Source: Cytobacillus kochii
Lineage (GTDB): Bacteria; Bacillota; Bacilli; Bacillales; Cytobacillaceae
Direction: 5' to 3'
NCBI RefSeq assembly: GCF_020171845.1
Contig: NZ_JAIVAM010000015.1
Location: 1 to 64,000 of the forward strand
DNA length: 64,000 nucleotides
Part shown: positions 1 to 10,443 of the stretch, piece after piece
Position numbering within the stretch: the stretch's first letter is position 1
Layout of the letters: every line of letters begins with the position of its first letter
The notes under the pieces: model-generated
Database searches by the model: none
Seen by the model: the letters and a program-made list of their open reading frames with translations, nothing else
Told to the model about the DNA's origin: nothing
Translations under genes and position numbers: made by a program

Positions 1-398
1 TTATGTCTCCAATAGAATGCAGTTGATATATGAATTTTTAAGCGTTCAGCGATTTTCGGTAGGGTGTAACCTTCGACCATTAGTTCAATGTATTTTATCC
101 ACTTTTCAGGGTAGCGAGACCCTGAAAATGGTGTATTCGTCATATCGTTGAAGGACTTTCCGCAATCATTACACAGATAGCGTTGTCTTGAACGATATTT
201 ACCGTTTCTTTTTACAGATGTACTTCCACAATGAACGCACCCTAAACCAGAAGCAAATCGGGCTTCACGAATGCTTTTGAGTAGTTTATTAATCTTATCT
301 GGTTCGTCTGGAAATAAATCCTGTTTCATAGCATTAAATAAAGCCATTTGCTCTGATTTGGTTAGTTCGCTGAACTCTTCATATACATCTTTCCACAT
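1..398 (-). CDS. IS1595-family transposase, N-terminal part (runs off window)
   Basis: Reading down from the ATG at 398 gives 132 codons with no stop before the window edge. The first ~50 residues are a charged helical head. They are followed by a zinc ribbon with two Cys pairs (C-V-H-C and C-N-D-C), then the IS1595-type stretch T-P-F-S-G-S-R-Y-P-E-K-W and a helix-turn-helix-like segment ending in S-T-A-F-Y-W-R-H. In this family the ribbon and HTH recognise DNA, and the DDE/N catalytic domain follows; that domain would lie outside the window, so intactness cannot be judged. A strong ribosome site (AAGGAGG, 8 nt spacing) fixes the start. Family assignment rests on motif recognition. Confidence 0.8.
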   Translation of the reverse strand, partial: MWKDVYEEFSELTKSEQMALFNAMKQDLFPDEPDKINKLLKSIREARFASGLGCVHCGSTSVKRNGKYRSRQRYLCNDCGKSFNDMTNTPFSGSRYPEKWIKYIELMVEGYTLPKIAERLKIHISTAFYWRH

Positions 399-478
399 AC
401 TTGAACGCCTCCTTAAACCCCATTTATCAACCCTTTATAAGTATGGTCAAGAAAGCAACAATCTATACGAAAACAGCC
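1..478 (-). mobile_element. Insertion sequence end (IS1595-like), boundary tentative
   Basis: DNA upstream of the transposase start runs about 80 bp before a candidate terminal sequence, GGCTGTTTTCG, read on the minus strand from 478. The adjoining AT-rich ATGATTAA could be an 8-bp target duplication. The other end lies outside the window, so the boundary is inferred from one side only. Confidence 0.4.
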
Positions 479-595
479 ATGATTAATGAATGTAATAATT
501 CATTTTTGACTTTTTTAATTAATAAATTAATTATTAATTAAATTTTGAATTATTGTATAATTAAAGAAAGGTTTTTATGCAAAGGAGTTTTTTAT

Positions 596-1984
596 ATGGA
601 AAATTCATCACTTCATCACATAATAGAAACGATTGTTCTCACATCCAATAATAATATTACAATTACAAATGGCGTAGGCGAAATCTTATATTTCAATCCA
701 AAACATTGGTCTGTTTATGGTGTAAAGCAAGAAGATTGCTTAGGTAAAACAGTTTATGAATTAGAGGCAAAAGGCGTATTTAACCCTTCAATTACAGCAT
801 TAGTAATAAAAAAGAAACAACAAGTAGAACTGATGCAGCAAACGCTAACAGGAAAAATCATTATGACTACCGCCTATCCAATATTTGATACTAACAATCA
901 AATACAATTCGTAGTGAGCTATGCTCAAGATCAAACGGAAATAAATAAACTTCATCTACAATATAAAGAGCTAGAGCGACAAATCAAAAATTATCAGCAG
1001 GTCGTAAAAGCACTTAGAGAACAAGAAAATGCCCAATATCGTAATAAAAAAATGGAAGAAATCAAACGAACGATTCATCGGGTAGCCAATACAAACGCAA
1101 CCGTCTTATTATTAGGTGAATCTGGTGTTGGAAAAAGTATGTGGGCAAGAAAAATCCATCAACTAAGTAAAGAAAAAAACGAACCATTCATTGAGGTAAA
1201 CTGCAGTACTATTCCAGAAAGTTTATTCGAAACGGAGTTTTTTGGCTATGAACCAGGGAGCTTCACTGGGGCACATAAGCATGGGAAAAAGGGTTTAATT
1301 GAACAAGCACATCATGGTACATTATTTTTAGATGAGATTGGAGAATTATCGTTATCTTTACAAGTCAAATTATTAAAAGTACTTGTAGAAAAGACGTTTA
1401 AAAGAGTTGGCAGTAATACAGATCGAACGAGTCATTTCAGACTGATTACAGCAACGAATCGCCCATTAGAGGAAATGGTCAATAAAGGTGATTTTCGCCT
1501 TGATCTTTACTATCGTATCAATGTGATTCCCATTGAAATTCCCCCTTTAAAAAAACGGAAAGAAGACATCATCTTTTTAGTAAGTCATTATCTGTCCATC
1601 ATGAACAATAAATATCATATGGAGAAAGAGCTTCATAATGAGACTTACGAATACTTAACAGAGTATCATTGGCCAGGAAATGTGCGCGAGCTTGAGAATT
1701 TAATAGAAAGACTTGTCTTAACAGTTGATTCTGTCATTATCTACCCAAGTCACCTACCCCAAGCACTCTTTAAAAACAAGCAAATTGAACCAGACCTCAT
1801 TGACTTACCACTACTAAAGAATAATGAAAGCTTAAAAGAAAGACTAGAAAGAATTGAAAAACATATTCTCTTACATACGTATAAACAATATCCCTCAAGC
1901 TATAAAGTAGCTGAATTACTAGGAATTAGCCAAGCATCTGCTGCTAGGAAGCTAAAGAAATATCGCGCAAATAGAGAGCTATAG
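596..1984 (+). CDS. Sigma-54-dependent activator, PAS-AAA+-HTH (RocR-like)
   Basis: This 462-residue protein has an N-terminal PAS-like sensor (~1-110), a short coiled linker, and a central AAA+ domain with Walker A GESGVGKS and the sigma-54 contact loop GSFTGA (GAFTGA variant). Further AAA+ motifs are the Walker B-like F-L-D-E-I-G-E-L and the sensor region H-W-P-G-N-V-R-E-L. A Fis-type HTH closes the protein (V-A-E-L-L-G-I-S-Q-A-S). This architecture drives RNA polymerase with SigL at -24/-12 promoters, often for amino-acid catabolism. The start at 596 is chosen because AAAGGAG sits just upstream; an in-frame start at 545 has no ribosome site. No sigma-54 promoter or catabolic operon adjoins it here, so its target is unknown. 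The insertion sequence ends about 120 bp upstream. Confidence 0.9.
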   Translation: MENSSLHHIIETIVLTSNNNITITNGVGEILYFNPKHWSVYGVKQEDCLGKTVYELEAKGVFNPSITALVIKKKQQVELMQQTLTGKIIMTTAYPIFDTNNQIQFVVSYAQDQTEINKLHLQYKELERQIKNYQQVVKALREQENAQYRNKKMEEIKRTIHRVANTNATVLLLGESGVGKSMWARKIHQLSKEKNEPFIEVNCSTIPESLFETEFFGYEPGSFTGAHKHGKKGLIEQAHHGTLFLDEIGELSLSLQVKLLKVLVEKTFKRVGSNTDRTSHFRLITATNRPLEEMVNKGDFRLDLYYRINVIPIEIPPLKKRKEDIIFLVSHYLSIMNNKYHMEKELHNETYEYLTEYHWPGNVRELENLIERLVLTVDSVIIYPSHLPQALFKNKQIEPDLIDLPLLKNNESLKERLERIEKHILLHTYKQYPSSYKVAELLGISQASAARKLKKYRANREL

Positions 1985-2001
1985 CTTCTATTTGCTTTTT
2001 T
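1967..2001 (+). terminator. Intrinsic terminator overlapping the activator stop codon
   Basis: GCAAATAGA pairs perfectly with TCTATTTGC around a self-complementary loop and is followed by six T. The TAG stop (1982-1984) lies in the loop, so the hairpin starts within the last codons. Confidence 0.8.
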
Positions 2002-2089
2002 ACTCATTATTTTCGTGCACCGCTGAATCTAACACGCATGCTACACTTAATAGACTTAAAAAAAAACAGATGCACTGATTACCTAAGTA

Positions 2090-2131
2090 AAGTAGCCTAT
2101 CTCTAATTTTCAGATTAGAAATAGGCTACTT
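2090..2131 (-). terminator. Hairpin downstream of tyrS
   Basis: AAGTAGCCTAT pairs with ATAGGCTACTT, with an extra inner TCTAAT/GATTAGA stem. The T-run on the minus strand is displaced about 20 nt, so efficiency is uncertain. Confidence 0.65.
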
Positions 2132-2135
2132 CATT

Positions 2136-3386
<1,251 letters not shown>

Positions 3387-3423
3387 TCACTTTTCCTCCT
3401 TTATTTCATAAAAGATAAACTAT

Positions 3424-3692
3424 TATCCAAAAAAAAATACGCCCCTGCTTATTGCAGGGACGCATTTCTTTGCGCGGTACCACCCAGTTTGAGAACACCC
3501 TTATTCTCCACTCTTCACTGATAACGGAAATACCGTTTACTACTACTAGATATATTCATTCGCAGTAAAAGCTCCGGGAGGTATTTCGCACTTCTATTTG
3601 TATCGACTCACAGCAAACCGTCGACTTTCTGAAAACAGGGATAGAATGACTACTTATGACCCATCAACGCTAATATTAAATTGAATCGTAAT
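3424..3692 (-). promoter_or_regulatory. T-box leader controlling tyrS
   Basis: Read on the minus strand, the leader contains the T-box core GGGTGGTACCGCG (complement near 3473-3486). A terminator follows at about 3431-3462 with CGTCCCTGC pairing with GCAGGGGCG and a run of T. Upstream lie long stem-loops. A plausible specifier is the Tyr codon TAC, complement of 3581-3583. Known mechanism: uncharged tRNA pairs with specifier and T-box and prevents the terminator from forming. The specifier choice is inference from sequence, not folding. Confidence 0.93.
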
Positions 3693-3698
3693 AATGCA

Positions 3699-3728
3699 TT
3701 TTTATCATAAAAGAATAACCAATGTCAA
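3699..3728 (-). promoter_or_regulatory. tyrS: Probable SigA promoter of the tyrS leader
   Basis: A consensus -35 TTGACA (complement of 3723-3728) is followed after about 17-18 nt by an A/T-rich -10 (ATAAAA or TAAAAA). This places transcription start just before the first T-box stem. Confidence 0.55.
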
Positions 3729-3856
3729 TATGACGTTTTTTTCAACTTTTTTTTATCATAATAGGAAAAATATGAATTTTGTACTTTATGACGAACCTTG
3801 TCATATTACCTGTTAGGTTATGCTATAATGTATTTGATTTTAGGAGGGATGAACGA

Positions 3857-6775
3857 ATGAATGAAACCTTCAGCAAGATAATAGAAAAAGCAAAAGCCGC
3901 GTTCGGTTTTTTAACTCATAATAAAACCAAAAAAGGCGCACGTATTACATATCAAGTTATATGGAACTTATTATTAATACTTGCCATTACCGTTATTTTA
4001 GGTGGGGCATTTGCAGGTGCCACAGGTATTGGCTATTTTGCTTCTCTTGTTAAAGATGAACCCCTTCGTTCTTATGAAAATATGCAAAAAGATATCTATA
4101 ATTATGAGGAAACCTCAAAATTATATTTCGCTGGTGATGTATATTTAGGGAATGTAAGAACGGACCTTGAAAGAGAAGAAGTGAAGCTAGAAAATGTTTC
4201 ACCATATTTGAGAGATGCTGTTATTGCCACAGAGGATGAGTACTTTTATGAGCACGAAGGTGTGGTACCAAAAGCTATCCTACGTGCACTGTTTCAAGAA
4301 GTAACTAACGCCTCTACTCAATCTGGAGGAAGTACATTAACTCAGCAACTGATAAAAAACCAGATCTTAACAAACGAAGTTTCTTTTGATCGAAAAGCAA
4401 AAGAAATCTTACTCGCATTAAGGTTAGAGAATTATTTCGATAAAGAGGACATTCTTGAAGCTTATTTAAATGTCTCTACTTTTGGCCGCAATGCGGAAGG
4501 TAGAAATATCGCTGGCGTTCAGGCTGCTGCCCAAGGTTTATTTGGTGTTGATGCTAAAGATGTGTCTATTCCGCAAGCAGCTTTCATTGCTGGTATGCCT
4601 CAGTCACCTTTTGGTTATACACCATTCCAACAAGGTGGTGGCTTGAAGGATGAGGAGTCTCTACAACCAGGCATTGATCGTATGAAAGTCGTACTTAAGA
4701 GAATGTACGATGATGAAAGAATTACTGAAAAAGAATATAAAGAAGCTAGTGAGTATGATATTGTTGCTGACTTTAGAAAACCGAAAAATGATGATGCGAT
4801 TGAAAAATACCCTTATTTAACTTATGAAATTCAAGACCGTGCCAAAGAACTTTTAGCATCCATCTTAGCAGAACAAGATGGATATGAAGAAGCTGATTTA
4901 ACTGGTGACCTTAAAAACGAATATCTTATTTTAGCTGATCGAGCATTAAGACAGAATGGTTATCATGTCCACTCAACTATTGATAAAGATATTTATGAAG
5001 CTTGGCAAAAAGTTGTTAAAGATTATCCTAACTACGGGCCTGCCAAAAGTGCAACCTATGTAATCGATGGTGAAGAAAAAGAAGTAATGGAACCAGTGGA
5101 GGTTGGGGGGCAACTTATTGAAAACAGTACAGGGAAAATTCTGAGCTTTGTTGGTGGTCGTGGCAAGGGTGTATCCTTAAATGAAGACCTTAACCATGCA
5201 ACCGATACTTTAAGACCAAACGGCTCAACCATGAAACCATTACTTGTATATGGTCCTGCATTCGAACTTGGTGCAGCACAACCAGGAAGTATTCTTCCCG
5301 ATGTGCCACTGCGCTTAAATCCTGGTTCAAGTGACTATTGGCCAAAAAACTATTCTTTTACCTACCATGGTTTAGTTTCAGCAAGGTATGCCGTTGAACA
5401 ATCTTATAACGTACCAGCCGTTAAACTTTATACCGATATTTTGAGCCAAAATCCGGCACAATATCTTGAAAAGATGGGTATAACCACATTAACCGCAGAA
5501 GATAAAACGAATAGATCAGCTGCATTAGGTTCATTAACAAATGGTGTTTCCGTTGAGGAAAATACGAATGCATTTACAACATTTGCTAATAACGGTAAAT
5601 TCGTAGATGCTTATATGATTGATAAGATTACTGATAAGGAAGGCAATGTCATCTACGAACATGAAACGAAGGAAGTAGAAGTCTTTACTCCACAAACAGC
5701 ATACTTAACAATAGATGTAATGCGTGGGGTTATTAATAGTGGGACAGCCACTGCTGTTAAAAACCGTTTAAAATTTAGTGCCGATTGGGCAGGAAAAACA
5801 GGGACAGGTAATAACTTTGAAGATGCTTGGTTTGTCGCGTCTAACCCAAATGTAACCGCTGGTCTATGGAGTGGCTACGATACGCCTAAGTCTCTAAAAG
5901 CAAGTGGTAGTTTATCTTATAGCGCACGTAATAATTACTTATGGGCTGATTTGATGAACGCTGCTTATGATGTAAATCCTGAACTCATGAAGCCAGATAA
6001 AACCTTTAAACGACCTGATGGTATAGTCAGTCGCTCATTCTGTGCAATTAGTGGTTTAATCCCTTCTCAAGCTTGCTCTGAAGCAGGACTTGTTGATACT
6101 GACATCTTTAATGCAAAATACGTTCCGTCTAAATCAGATGATAGTCTTGGAACTGGTAGAATTGTCCATATAGGGGATAAAAAGTATTTGGCACTTGAAT
6201 CCACACCAGCGGAATTTTCTGATCCTGGTATGGTCATAGATGCCGATTATATTGAAAAACTATTTGGCATTAGAGCGAATCCAAGTGACTTATTACCGAA
6301 AAGGGATAAATGGGCTAAAGTACTCGTTGCAGCCGATAAAATGAGTGAAAATGGCAAAAAGCCAGCTGCACCAAATGCTAAAGCATTAGGTAACTCCATT
6401 ACTTGGGGGCAACATCCTGAAAATGACGTCATTGGTTATCGTGTATATAAAGACGGTAAAAAAGTAGCCAGTGTCAAAGCCGGTAACTCCTTAGGCTATA
6501 AAGGTGGCAATGGTCAATACCATGTTACAGCAGTTGATATTGCCGGTAATGAATCTTCTCCTTCAAGCAAAGTCCAAGTTGGAAAAGTGAAGGAAGAAGA
6601 GAAGCCACAACAAGAAGAAAAAGCAAAAGAAAACGAGCCTAAAGAGGAACAAACAGATAAGGAAACAGAAACGGATAGCAAACCAGAAGAAAAACCGGAA
6701 GAGGAAAAGCCTCAAGGTGAAACAGAAAATCCTCCTGCGGAAGAAGATCAACCGGATACGAGTGATGAAGAATAG
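3857..6775 (+). CDS. Bifunctional class A penicillin-binding protein (PBP1A/1F type)
   Basis: This 972-residue membrane-anchored enzyme both polymerises glycan strands and cross-links peptides. It has a short cytoplasmic head, one membrane segment (~35-62), and a GT51 transglycosylase with catalytic Glu ~126 in A-T-E-D and G-G-S-T-L-T-Q-Q-L. The penicillin-binding transpeptidase has Ser457 of S-T-M-K, S516-Y-N and K647-T-G. An FN3-like domain (~840-900) and a Glu/Lys/Pro-rich tail of ~60 residues follow. The start is chosen at 3857 because AGGAGGG precedes it; a longer in-frame reading from 3779 lacks a ribosome site. Adjacency to tyrS is common in Bacillaceae. It stands alone, with no co-directional partner. 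Confidence 0.93.
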   Translation: MNETFSKIIEKAKAAFGFLTHNKTKKGARITYQVIWNLLLILAITVILGGAFAGATGIGYFASLVKDEPLRSYENMQKDIYNYEETSKLYFAGDVYLGNVRTDLEREEVKLENVSPYLRDAVIATEDEYFYEHEGVVPKAILRALFQEVTNASTQSGGSTLTQQLIKNQILTNEVSFDRKAKEILLALRLENYFDKEDILEAYLNVSTFGRNAEGRNIAGVQAAAQGLFGVDAKDVSIPQAAFIAGMPQSPFGYTPFQQGGGLKDEESLQPGIDRMKVVLKRMYDDERITEKEYKEASEYDIVADFRKPKNDDAIEKYPYLTYEIQDRAKELLASILAEQDGYEEADLTGDLKNEYLILADRALRQNGYHVHSTIDKDIYEAWQKVVKDYPNYGPAKSATYVIDGEEKEVMEPVEVGGQLIENSTGKILSFVGGRGKGVSLNEDLNHATDTLRPNGSTMKPLLVYGPAFELGAAQPGSILPDVPLRLNPGSSDYWPKNYSFTYHGLVSARYAVEQSYNVPAVKLYTDILSQNPAQYLEKMGITTLTAEDKTNRSAALGSLTNGVSVEENTNAFTTFANNGKFVDAYMIDKITDKEGNVIYEHETKEVEVFTPQTAYLTIDVMRGVINSGTATAVKNRLKFSADWAGKTGTGNNFEDAWFVASNPNVTAGLWSGYDTPKSLKASGSLSYSARNNYLWADLMNAAYDVNPELMKPDKTFKRPDGIVSRSFCAISGLIPSQACSEAGLVDTDIFNAKYVPSKSDDSLGTGRIVHIGDKKYLALESTPAEFSDPGMVIDADYIEKLFGIRANPSDLLPKRDKWAKVLVAADKMSENGKKPAAPNAKALGNSITWGQHPENDVIGYRVYKDGKKVASVKAGNSLGYKGGNGQYHVTAVDIAGNESSPSSKVQVGKVKEEEKPQQEEKAKENEPKEEQTDKETETDSKPEEKPEEEKPQGETENPPAEEDQPDTSDEE

Positions 6776-7624
6776 CAGGAATCTGGTCATTTCATTTTTT
6801 AAAATAAAAGAGATGTCATTCGCACAAAATTAAACGCCTGGTGTAAATTCCGTTTGATTAGAATTAATTGGTGATAGTCTAAAATCAAAGCTGAAGAATA
6901 CGAAAAGAGCAAGATAATCGGGCATGTAAGAAAGAATTTATAGAAAAAAACACAATGACATTTGTTACTACCCTAAAATAACTAAACAAAGTAAATCATT
7001 CTCGAAGTGGTACTACTAAAGTTTACCAGTTGTTTAATATCCCCTTAAAGTAGATATTCAAAAAAGCCTTCATCTTACCATGAAGGAAGAATGCTACTTG
7101 GAGGGGATTTTTTTATTGCAAAGAAAGGATAAAGTTTTAATAGATATTCATAGGAGAGTTTTCACATAACACCGGGTAAAAGATATATGAATAGGTCTAA
7201 AAGTTAAAGGGTTGGCAAATGAATTAGGGATTCGTTACTGCAGCCATCAAAAATGTGGGTTATGAAATGGAAAGAGAGAGTACCTTTTGATGTACGGAAA
7301 GGATTCTAAAATCTTTTAAGAGGAGTGTAATAGCAGTTAAGTAGAATTTTTTCTTCTTCATATCAATTAAAAATCAAACTACATTACATCTTATCTTTTC
7401 TAAACAAATTTCTACTTATTCAATTTTTTGTATTAAATATTTAACGAAAATAGTCTAGAAAACCGGCACCATAAATCAATTTATGATCCATTCAAATTCA
7501 TATAGTTATCAACTGGAATTTGGGGAAATTTATAAATTGCCTAAAGTAGCGAAAAAAACTTAGTAAGAATATTTCCGAAGTGTTAGGAGAAAATACTGAA
7601 AGAATTAATCTTAGGAGGGATAAT
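6776..7624. other. Long intergenic region with decayed sequence
   Basis: There are 849 bp without an intact gene. No clear terminator with a T-run was seen directly after the penicillin-binding protein stop. A hairpin (CCTTCAT...ATGAAGG) lies near 7071-7086. A transposase-like remnant occupies about 7117-7320. The rest is AT-rich with nothing recognised. Confidence 0.6.
7117..7320 (+). pseudogene. Possible decayed transposase OrfA fragment
   Basis: Joining frames in this stretch gives pieces resembling the N-terminal HTH of IS3-type OrfA proteins: L-K-V-K-G-L-A-N-E-L-G-I-R, then M-W-V-M-K-W-K-E-R. Stops and frame changes interrupt it. A GGAGGGGA ribosome-like site lies at about 7100. The likeness is by eye and weak; it could also be unrelated noncoding DNA. 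Confidence 0.3.
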
Positions 7625-7870
7625 ATGACGAATGCCAAACCAGACAACCGTTCAGATAATGTGAGAAAAATTCAAAATACTATTGACAATACTCTTCAGA
7701 ATATTAATGAAGCTGAGGACTACACTAAAGCTCACTCAGAAGAGTTGAGTACCCAAGAAAAAAATGAAATAGTGAATAAAAATGAAAGACGGAGAAAAAG
7801 TATCGACGGTTTACGCTCAGAAATTAAAGATGAAGCTTCGCATAATGAATATAATAATGATTTAAATTAA
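7625..7870 (+). CDS. tlp: Small acid-soluble spore protein Tlp
   Basis: This 81-residue hydrophilic protein shares the Tlp pattern N-R-S-D-N-V-R-K-I-Q near the N-terminus, then N-I-N-E-A-E, then an Asn/Glu/Arg-rich helix (K-N-E-R-R-R-K-S-I-D). Tlp is a minor small acid-soluble protein packaged in the spore core and made in the forespore, usually under SigG; no SigG promoter was assigned here. The start at 7625 is preceded by AGGAGGGATA; the longer reading from 7580 has no such site. It is monocistronic. Confidence 0.85.
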   Translation: MTNAKPDNRSDNVRKIQNTIDNTLQNINEAEDYTKAHSEELSTQEKNEIVNKNERRRKSIDGLRSEIKDEASHNEYNNDLN

Positions 7871-7977
7871 TTTCTAAATACTAATTAAAATTGTGAAGCA
7901 ATTGTATTTGATGTTTATACTTCTAACAAAATTGCTGACAATTGACTGCCGACCTTGAAAATAACATACATGTAAGG

Positions 7978-8020
7978 GGCCATTGCTCTATATTCTATAG
8001 GGCTGTGGCCATTTTATTTT
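7978..8020 (+). terminator. Terminator-like hairpin after tlp
   Basis: GGCCA pairs with TGGCC, and an inner GCTCT pairs with AGGGC across a two-base bulge. The T-rich ATTTTATTTT follows. It sits about 110 bp beyond the stop codon. Confidence 0.5.
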
Positions 8021-8209
8021 GCATTCTATTGTGGTTATAAAAAAGAGGCTAGATTAATTTATCAAATTTTTACGTATATGCAAATAATAATTCCCACTTT
8101 TAAACATCATCCATTAAAACAAGGAAAACATTCATTATAGCTATTAACCACCCTTTTATGTATAGATAGCATAAAATGTTATTTTCCTAAAAAACTTTCC
8201 TCAAATACT

Positions 8210-8252
8210 AAAAAACGAGTCAATAAGAGAGGAATCTCCTATCATTGACCCG
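8210..8252 (-). terminator. acsA terminator
   Basis: On the minus strand GGGTCAAT...AGGAG pairs with CTCCT...ATTGACTC and is followed by six T. Confidence 0.85.
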
Positions 8253-8318
8253 TCATTTCAAAATACCCAAAAATCTTTCTTACTACTCTATCTATTTGAC
8301 TTGTGTATGGTTGTAAGA

Positions 8319-10037
8319 TCAGTCTTCCATTGTAGATAAGTCGCCCGTAGGTAAATCTAATTCCCAAGCCTTTAATACACGGCGCATGATTTTACCACTA
8401 CGTGTTTTTGGTAGTTTGTCGCGGAATTCGATTTCACGAGGTGCAGCGTGTGCAGCTAACCCCTTTTTAACGAATTGACGAATATCTTCTTTCAGTTCAT
8501 CTGTTGCTTCATAGCCATCGATTAGCGCAATAAAGGCTTTAATAATCTCGCCACGGACCGGGTCCGGTTTTCCTATGACACCAGCTTCAGCAACAGCTGG
8601 ATGTTCGATGAGCTTACTTTCTACCTCAAATGGTCCTACCCGTTCGCCGGACGTCATAATTACATCATCGACTCTTCCTTGGAACCAAAAATAGCCATCT
8701 TCATCCATATAAGCGGAATCACCTGAGACATACCAATCACCTGGCATAAAGTAAGAATCATATTTTTCTTTATTATTCCAAATCGTGTGCATCATAGATG
8801 GCCACCCTTTTTTTATGGCCAGATTACCCATGCGATTTGGTGGTAGTTCATTCCCTTGGTCATCGACAATGGCTGCTTTCACCCCTGGAATTGGTTTACC
8901 CATGGAGCCAGGTTTAATTTCTAGGCATGGGTAGTTACAAATGAGTTGAGCACCCGTTTCAGTCATCCACCACGTATCATGAATACGCTTATTGAATACT
9001 TTCACTCCCCATCTCACAACTTCAGGATTCAATGGCTCACCTACACTTAACACATGTCGTAGAGTGCTTAAGTTGAACTTCTTCACTACTTCATCCCCAG
9101 CGCCCATTAACATACGAAAAGCTGTTGGTGCACTATACCAAACCGTAACACCATAATCTTCAATCGCCTGGTACCATGTTTCTGGGCTAAATCTGCCTCC
9201 GACAATAAGGTTAGAGGTTCCTGTCAACCAAGGTCCGAAAATACCATAAGAAGTTCCTGTTACCCAACCTGGGTCAGCCGTGCACCAATAAACATCATCT
9301 TCTTTTAAGTCCAATACCCATTTTGCTGTTTGATAATGTTGAATCATTGCATTGTGAACGTGCAGCACACCTTTTGGTTTACCAGTGGAACCGGAAGTAT
9401 AATGTAAAATTAGACCCTCTGTCGGTTCTACCCATTCAATTTCTAATTCTTTACTAGCCTTTTGCATATATTTACGGAAATCTAATAATTTTCCATTTTC
9501 TTCTACATTCTCACCAACAACAAAAATATGTTTTAAGTTTGGTAATTTATCAGCGGGTACACGATCTAAAAGTTCAGGAGTCGTAATAAGGACTTTTGCT
9601 TCGCTATCCTCTAAACGGTCTGTTACTGCTCCCTCCATAAAGGCTTCAAATAGTGGTCCGACTATGGCACCTAGCTTGATTGCGCCAAGAACTGAGAAGT
9701 AAAGTTCTGGTGACCGTCCCATAAAAACAAATACGCGATCACCTTTTTCAACGTCTCCATGTGCTTTTAGTACATTAGCCGCTTGGTTTGAAAAGTCCTT
9801 CATCTCTTTAAAGGTATACTTTTCTTTATTCTCACCTTCACGATAATAGAGCGCTACCTTGTTTTTCTTATCACTTTCAGCATGGCGGTCAATGGCTTCG
9901 TACGCCAAATTCATTTTTCCTGTTTCGTACCAAGAAAATTGCTTTTTCGCTTCTGTCCAATCAAAACTATTATACGCTTCCTCATAATTTTTTAAATTAT
10001 GGTTACCTTGTATTGCTGGCAGCGCTTCCAATTTCAT
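8319..10037 (-). CDS. acsA: Acetyl-CoA synthetase (acetate--CoA ligase)
   Basis: This 572-residue AMP-forming enzyme makes acetyl-CoA from acetate, ATP and CoA. The ANL-superfamily signature Y-T-S-G-S-T-G-K-P-K-G-V binds ATP phosphate. The adenylate-forming core carries W-W-M-T-E-T-G-A and the hinge-proximal Y-W-F-Q-G-R-V-D-D. The C-terminal lid has the catalytic lysine in P-K-T-R-S-G-K-I-M-R-R, which AcuA acetylates in B. subtilis. The length equals the B. subtilis protein. It is divergent from acuABC, whose products control this enzyme, across a 406-bp region with promoters and a cre site. An AGGGGGATAA site supports the ATG at 10037. Confidence 0.96.
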   Translation of the reverse strand: MKLEALPAIQGNHNLKNYEEAYNSFDWTEAKKQFSWYETGKMNLAYEAIDRHAESDKKNKVALYYREGENKEKYTFKEMKDFSNQAANVLKAHGDVEKGDRVFVFMGRSPELYFSVLGAIKLGAIVGPLFEAFMEGAVTDRLEDSEAKVLITTPELLDRVPADKLPNLKHIFVVGENVEENGKLLDFRKYMQKASKELEIEWVEPTEGLILHYTSGSTGKPKGVLHVHNAMIQHYQTAKWVLDLKEDDVYWCTADPGWVTGTSYGIFGPWLTGTSNLIVGGRFSPETWYQAIEDYGVTVWYSAPTAFRMLMGAGDEVVKKFNLSTLRHVLSVGEPLNPEVVRWGVKVFNKRIHDTWWMTETGAQLICNYPCLEIKPGSMGKPIPGVKAAIVDDQGNELPPNRMGNLAIKKGWPSMMHTIWNNKEKYDSYFMPGDWYVSGDSAYMDEDGYFWFQGRVDDVIMTSGERVGPFEVESKLIEHPAVAEAGVIGKPDPVRGEIIKAFIALIDGYEATDELKEDIRQFVKKGLAAHAAPREIEFRDKLPKTRSGKIMRRVLKAWELDLPTGDLSTMED

Positions 10038-10070
10038 GTTTATTTATCCCCCTTTAAACTTGTTTAAACT

Positions 10071-10099
10071 ATTATAATATAAATACTTTTTTTTCACAA
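10071..10099 (-). promoter_or_regulatory. acsA: acsA SigA promoter
   Basis: The minus strand has TTGTGA (complement of 10094-10099), 17 nt spacing and a perfect TATAAT (complement of 10071-10076). Transcription would start about 40 nt before the acsA start codon. Confidence 0.75.
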
Positions 10100-10378
10100 T
10101 TTTTTAAATTATAAGGCAGTAAATTATCTATAAAGACTTATTAAACTGTAAGTTAAGAACGGATAACCATTAAAAGTTGATACCTTCTGTGTTATTGATA
10201 CGATTTTTCCAAACACGGATAGATGAGTAAAGGGGATTTCCGCGTACATCTAAAGGGAAATGGGCAAGGATAGCTGAGCTACAGGGATTTGCTCTTACAA
10301 CTGAAGTGGTATTTCCATTGAAATTTTTATATAATCTACATATTATTTTAAATTGTCATTAAATTGATGTTTTTTATA

Positions 10379-10392
10379 TGAAAGCGCTTCAG
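10379..10392 (+). promoter_or_regulatory. cre operator for CcpA at the acuABC promoter
   Basis: TGAAAGCGCTTCAG matches the catabolite-responsive element core (TGNAANCGNTNNCA), apart from the final two bases when aligned strictly. It overlaps the -35 position of the promoter whose -10, TATAAT, lies at 10402-10407. Binding there would repress acuABC in the presence of glucose, as known for B. subtilis. Confidence 0.8.
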
Positions 10393-10443
10393 TAGTTTAT
10401 GTATAATAGATAGAAAGATTACTTGTTTTAGGCGGTGAATGAA

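Larger units (their letters stand above)
7871..8318. other. Intergenic region between tlp and acsA
   Basis: This holds a terminator-like hairpin after tlp and the acsA terminator. Apart from these two hairpins nothing was recognised. Confidence 0.6.
10038..10443. other. acsA-acuA divergent control region
   Basis: This region contains the acsA promoter on the left and a cre site with the acuA -10 on the right. The middle (~10130-10330) shows no recognised element. Confidence 0.7.
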
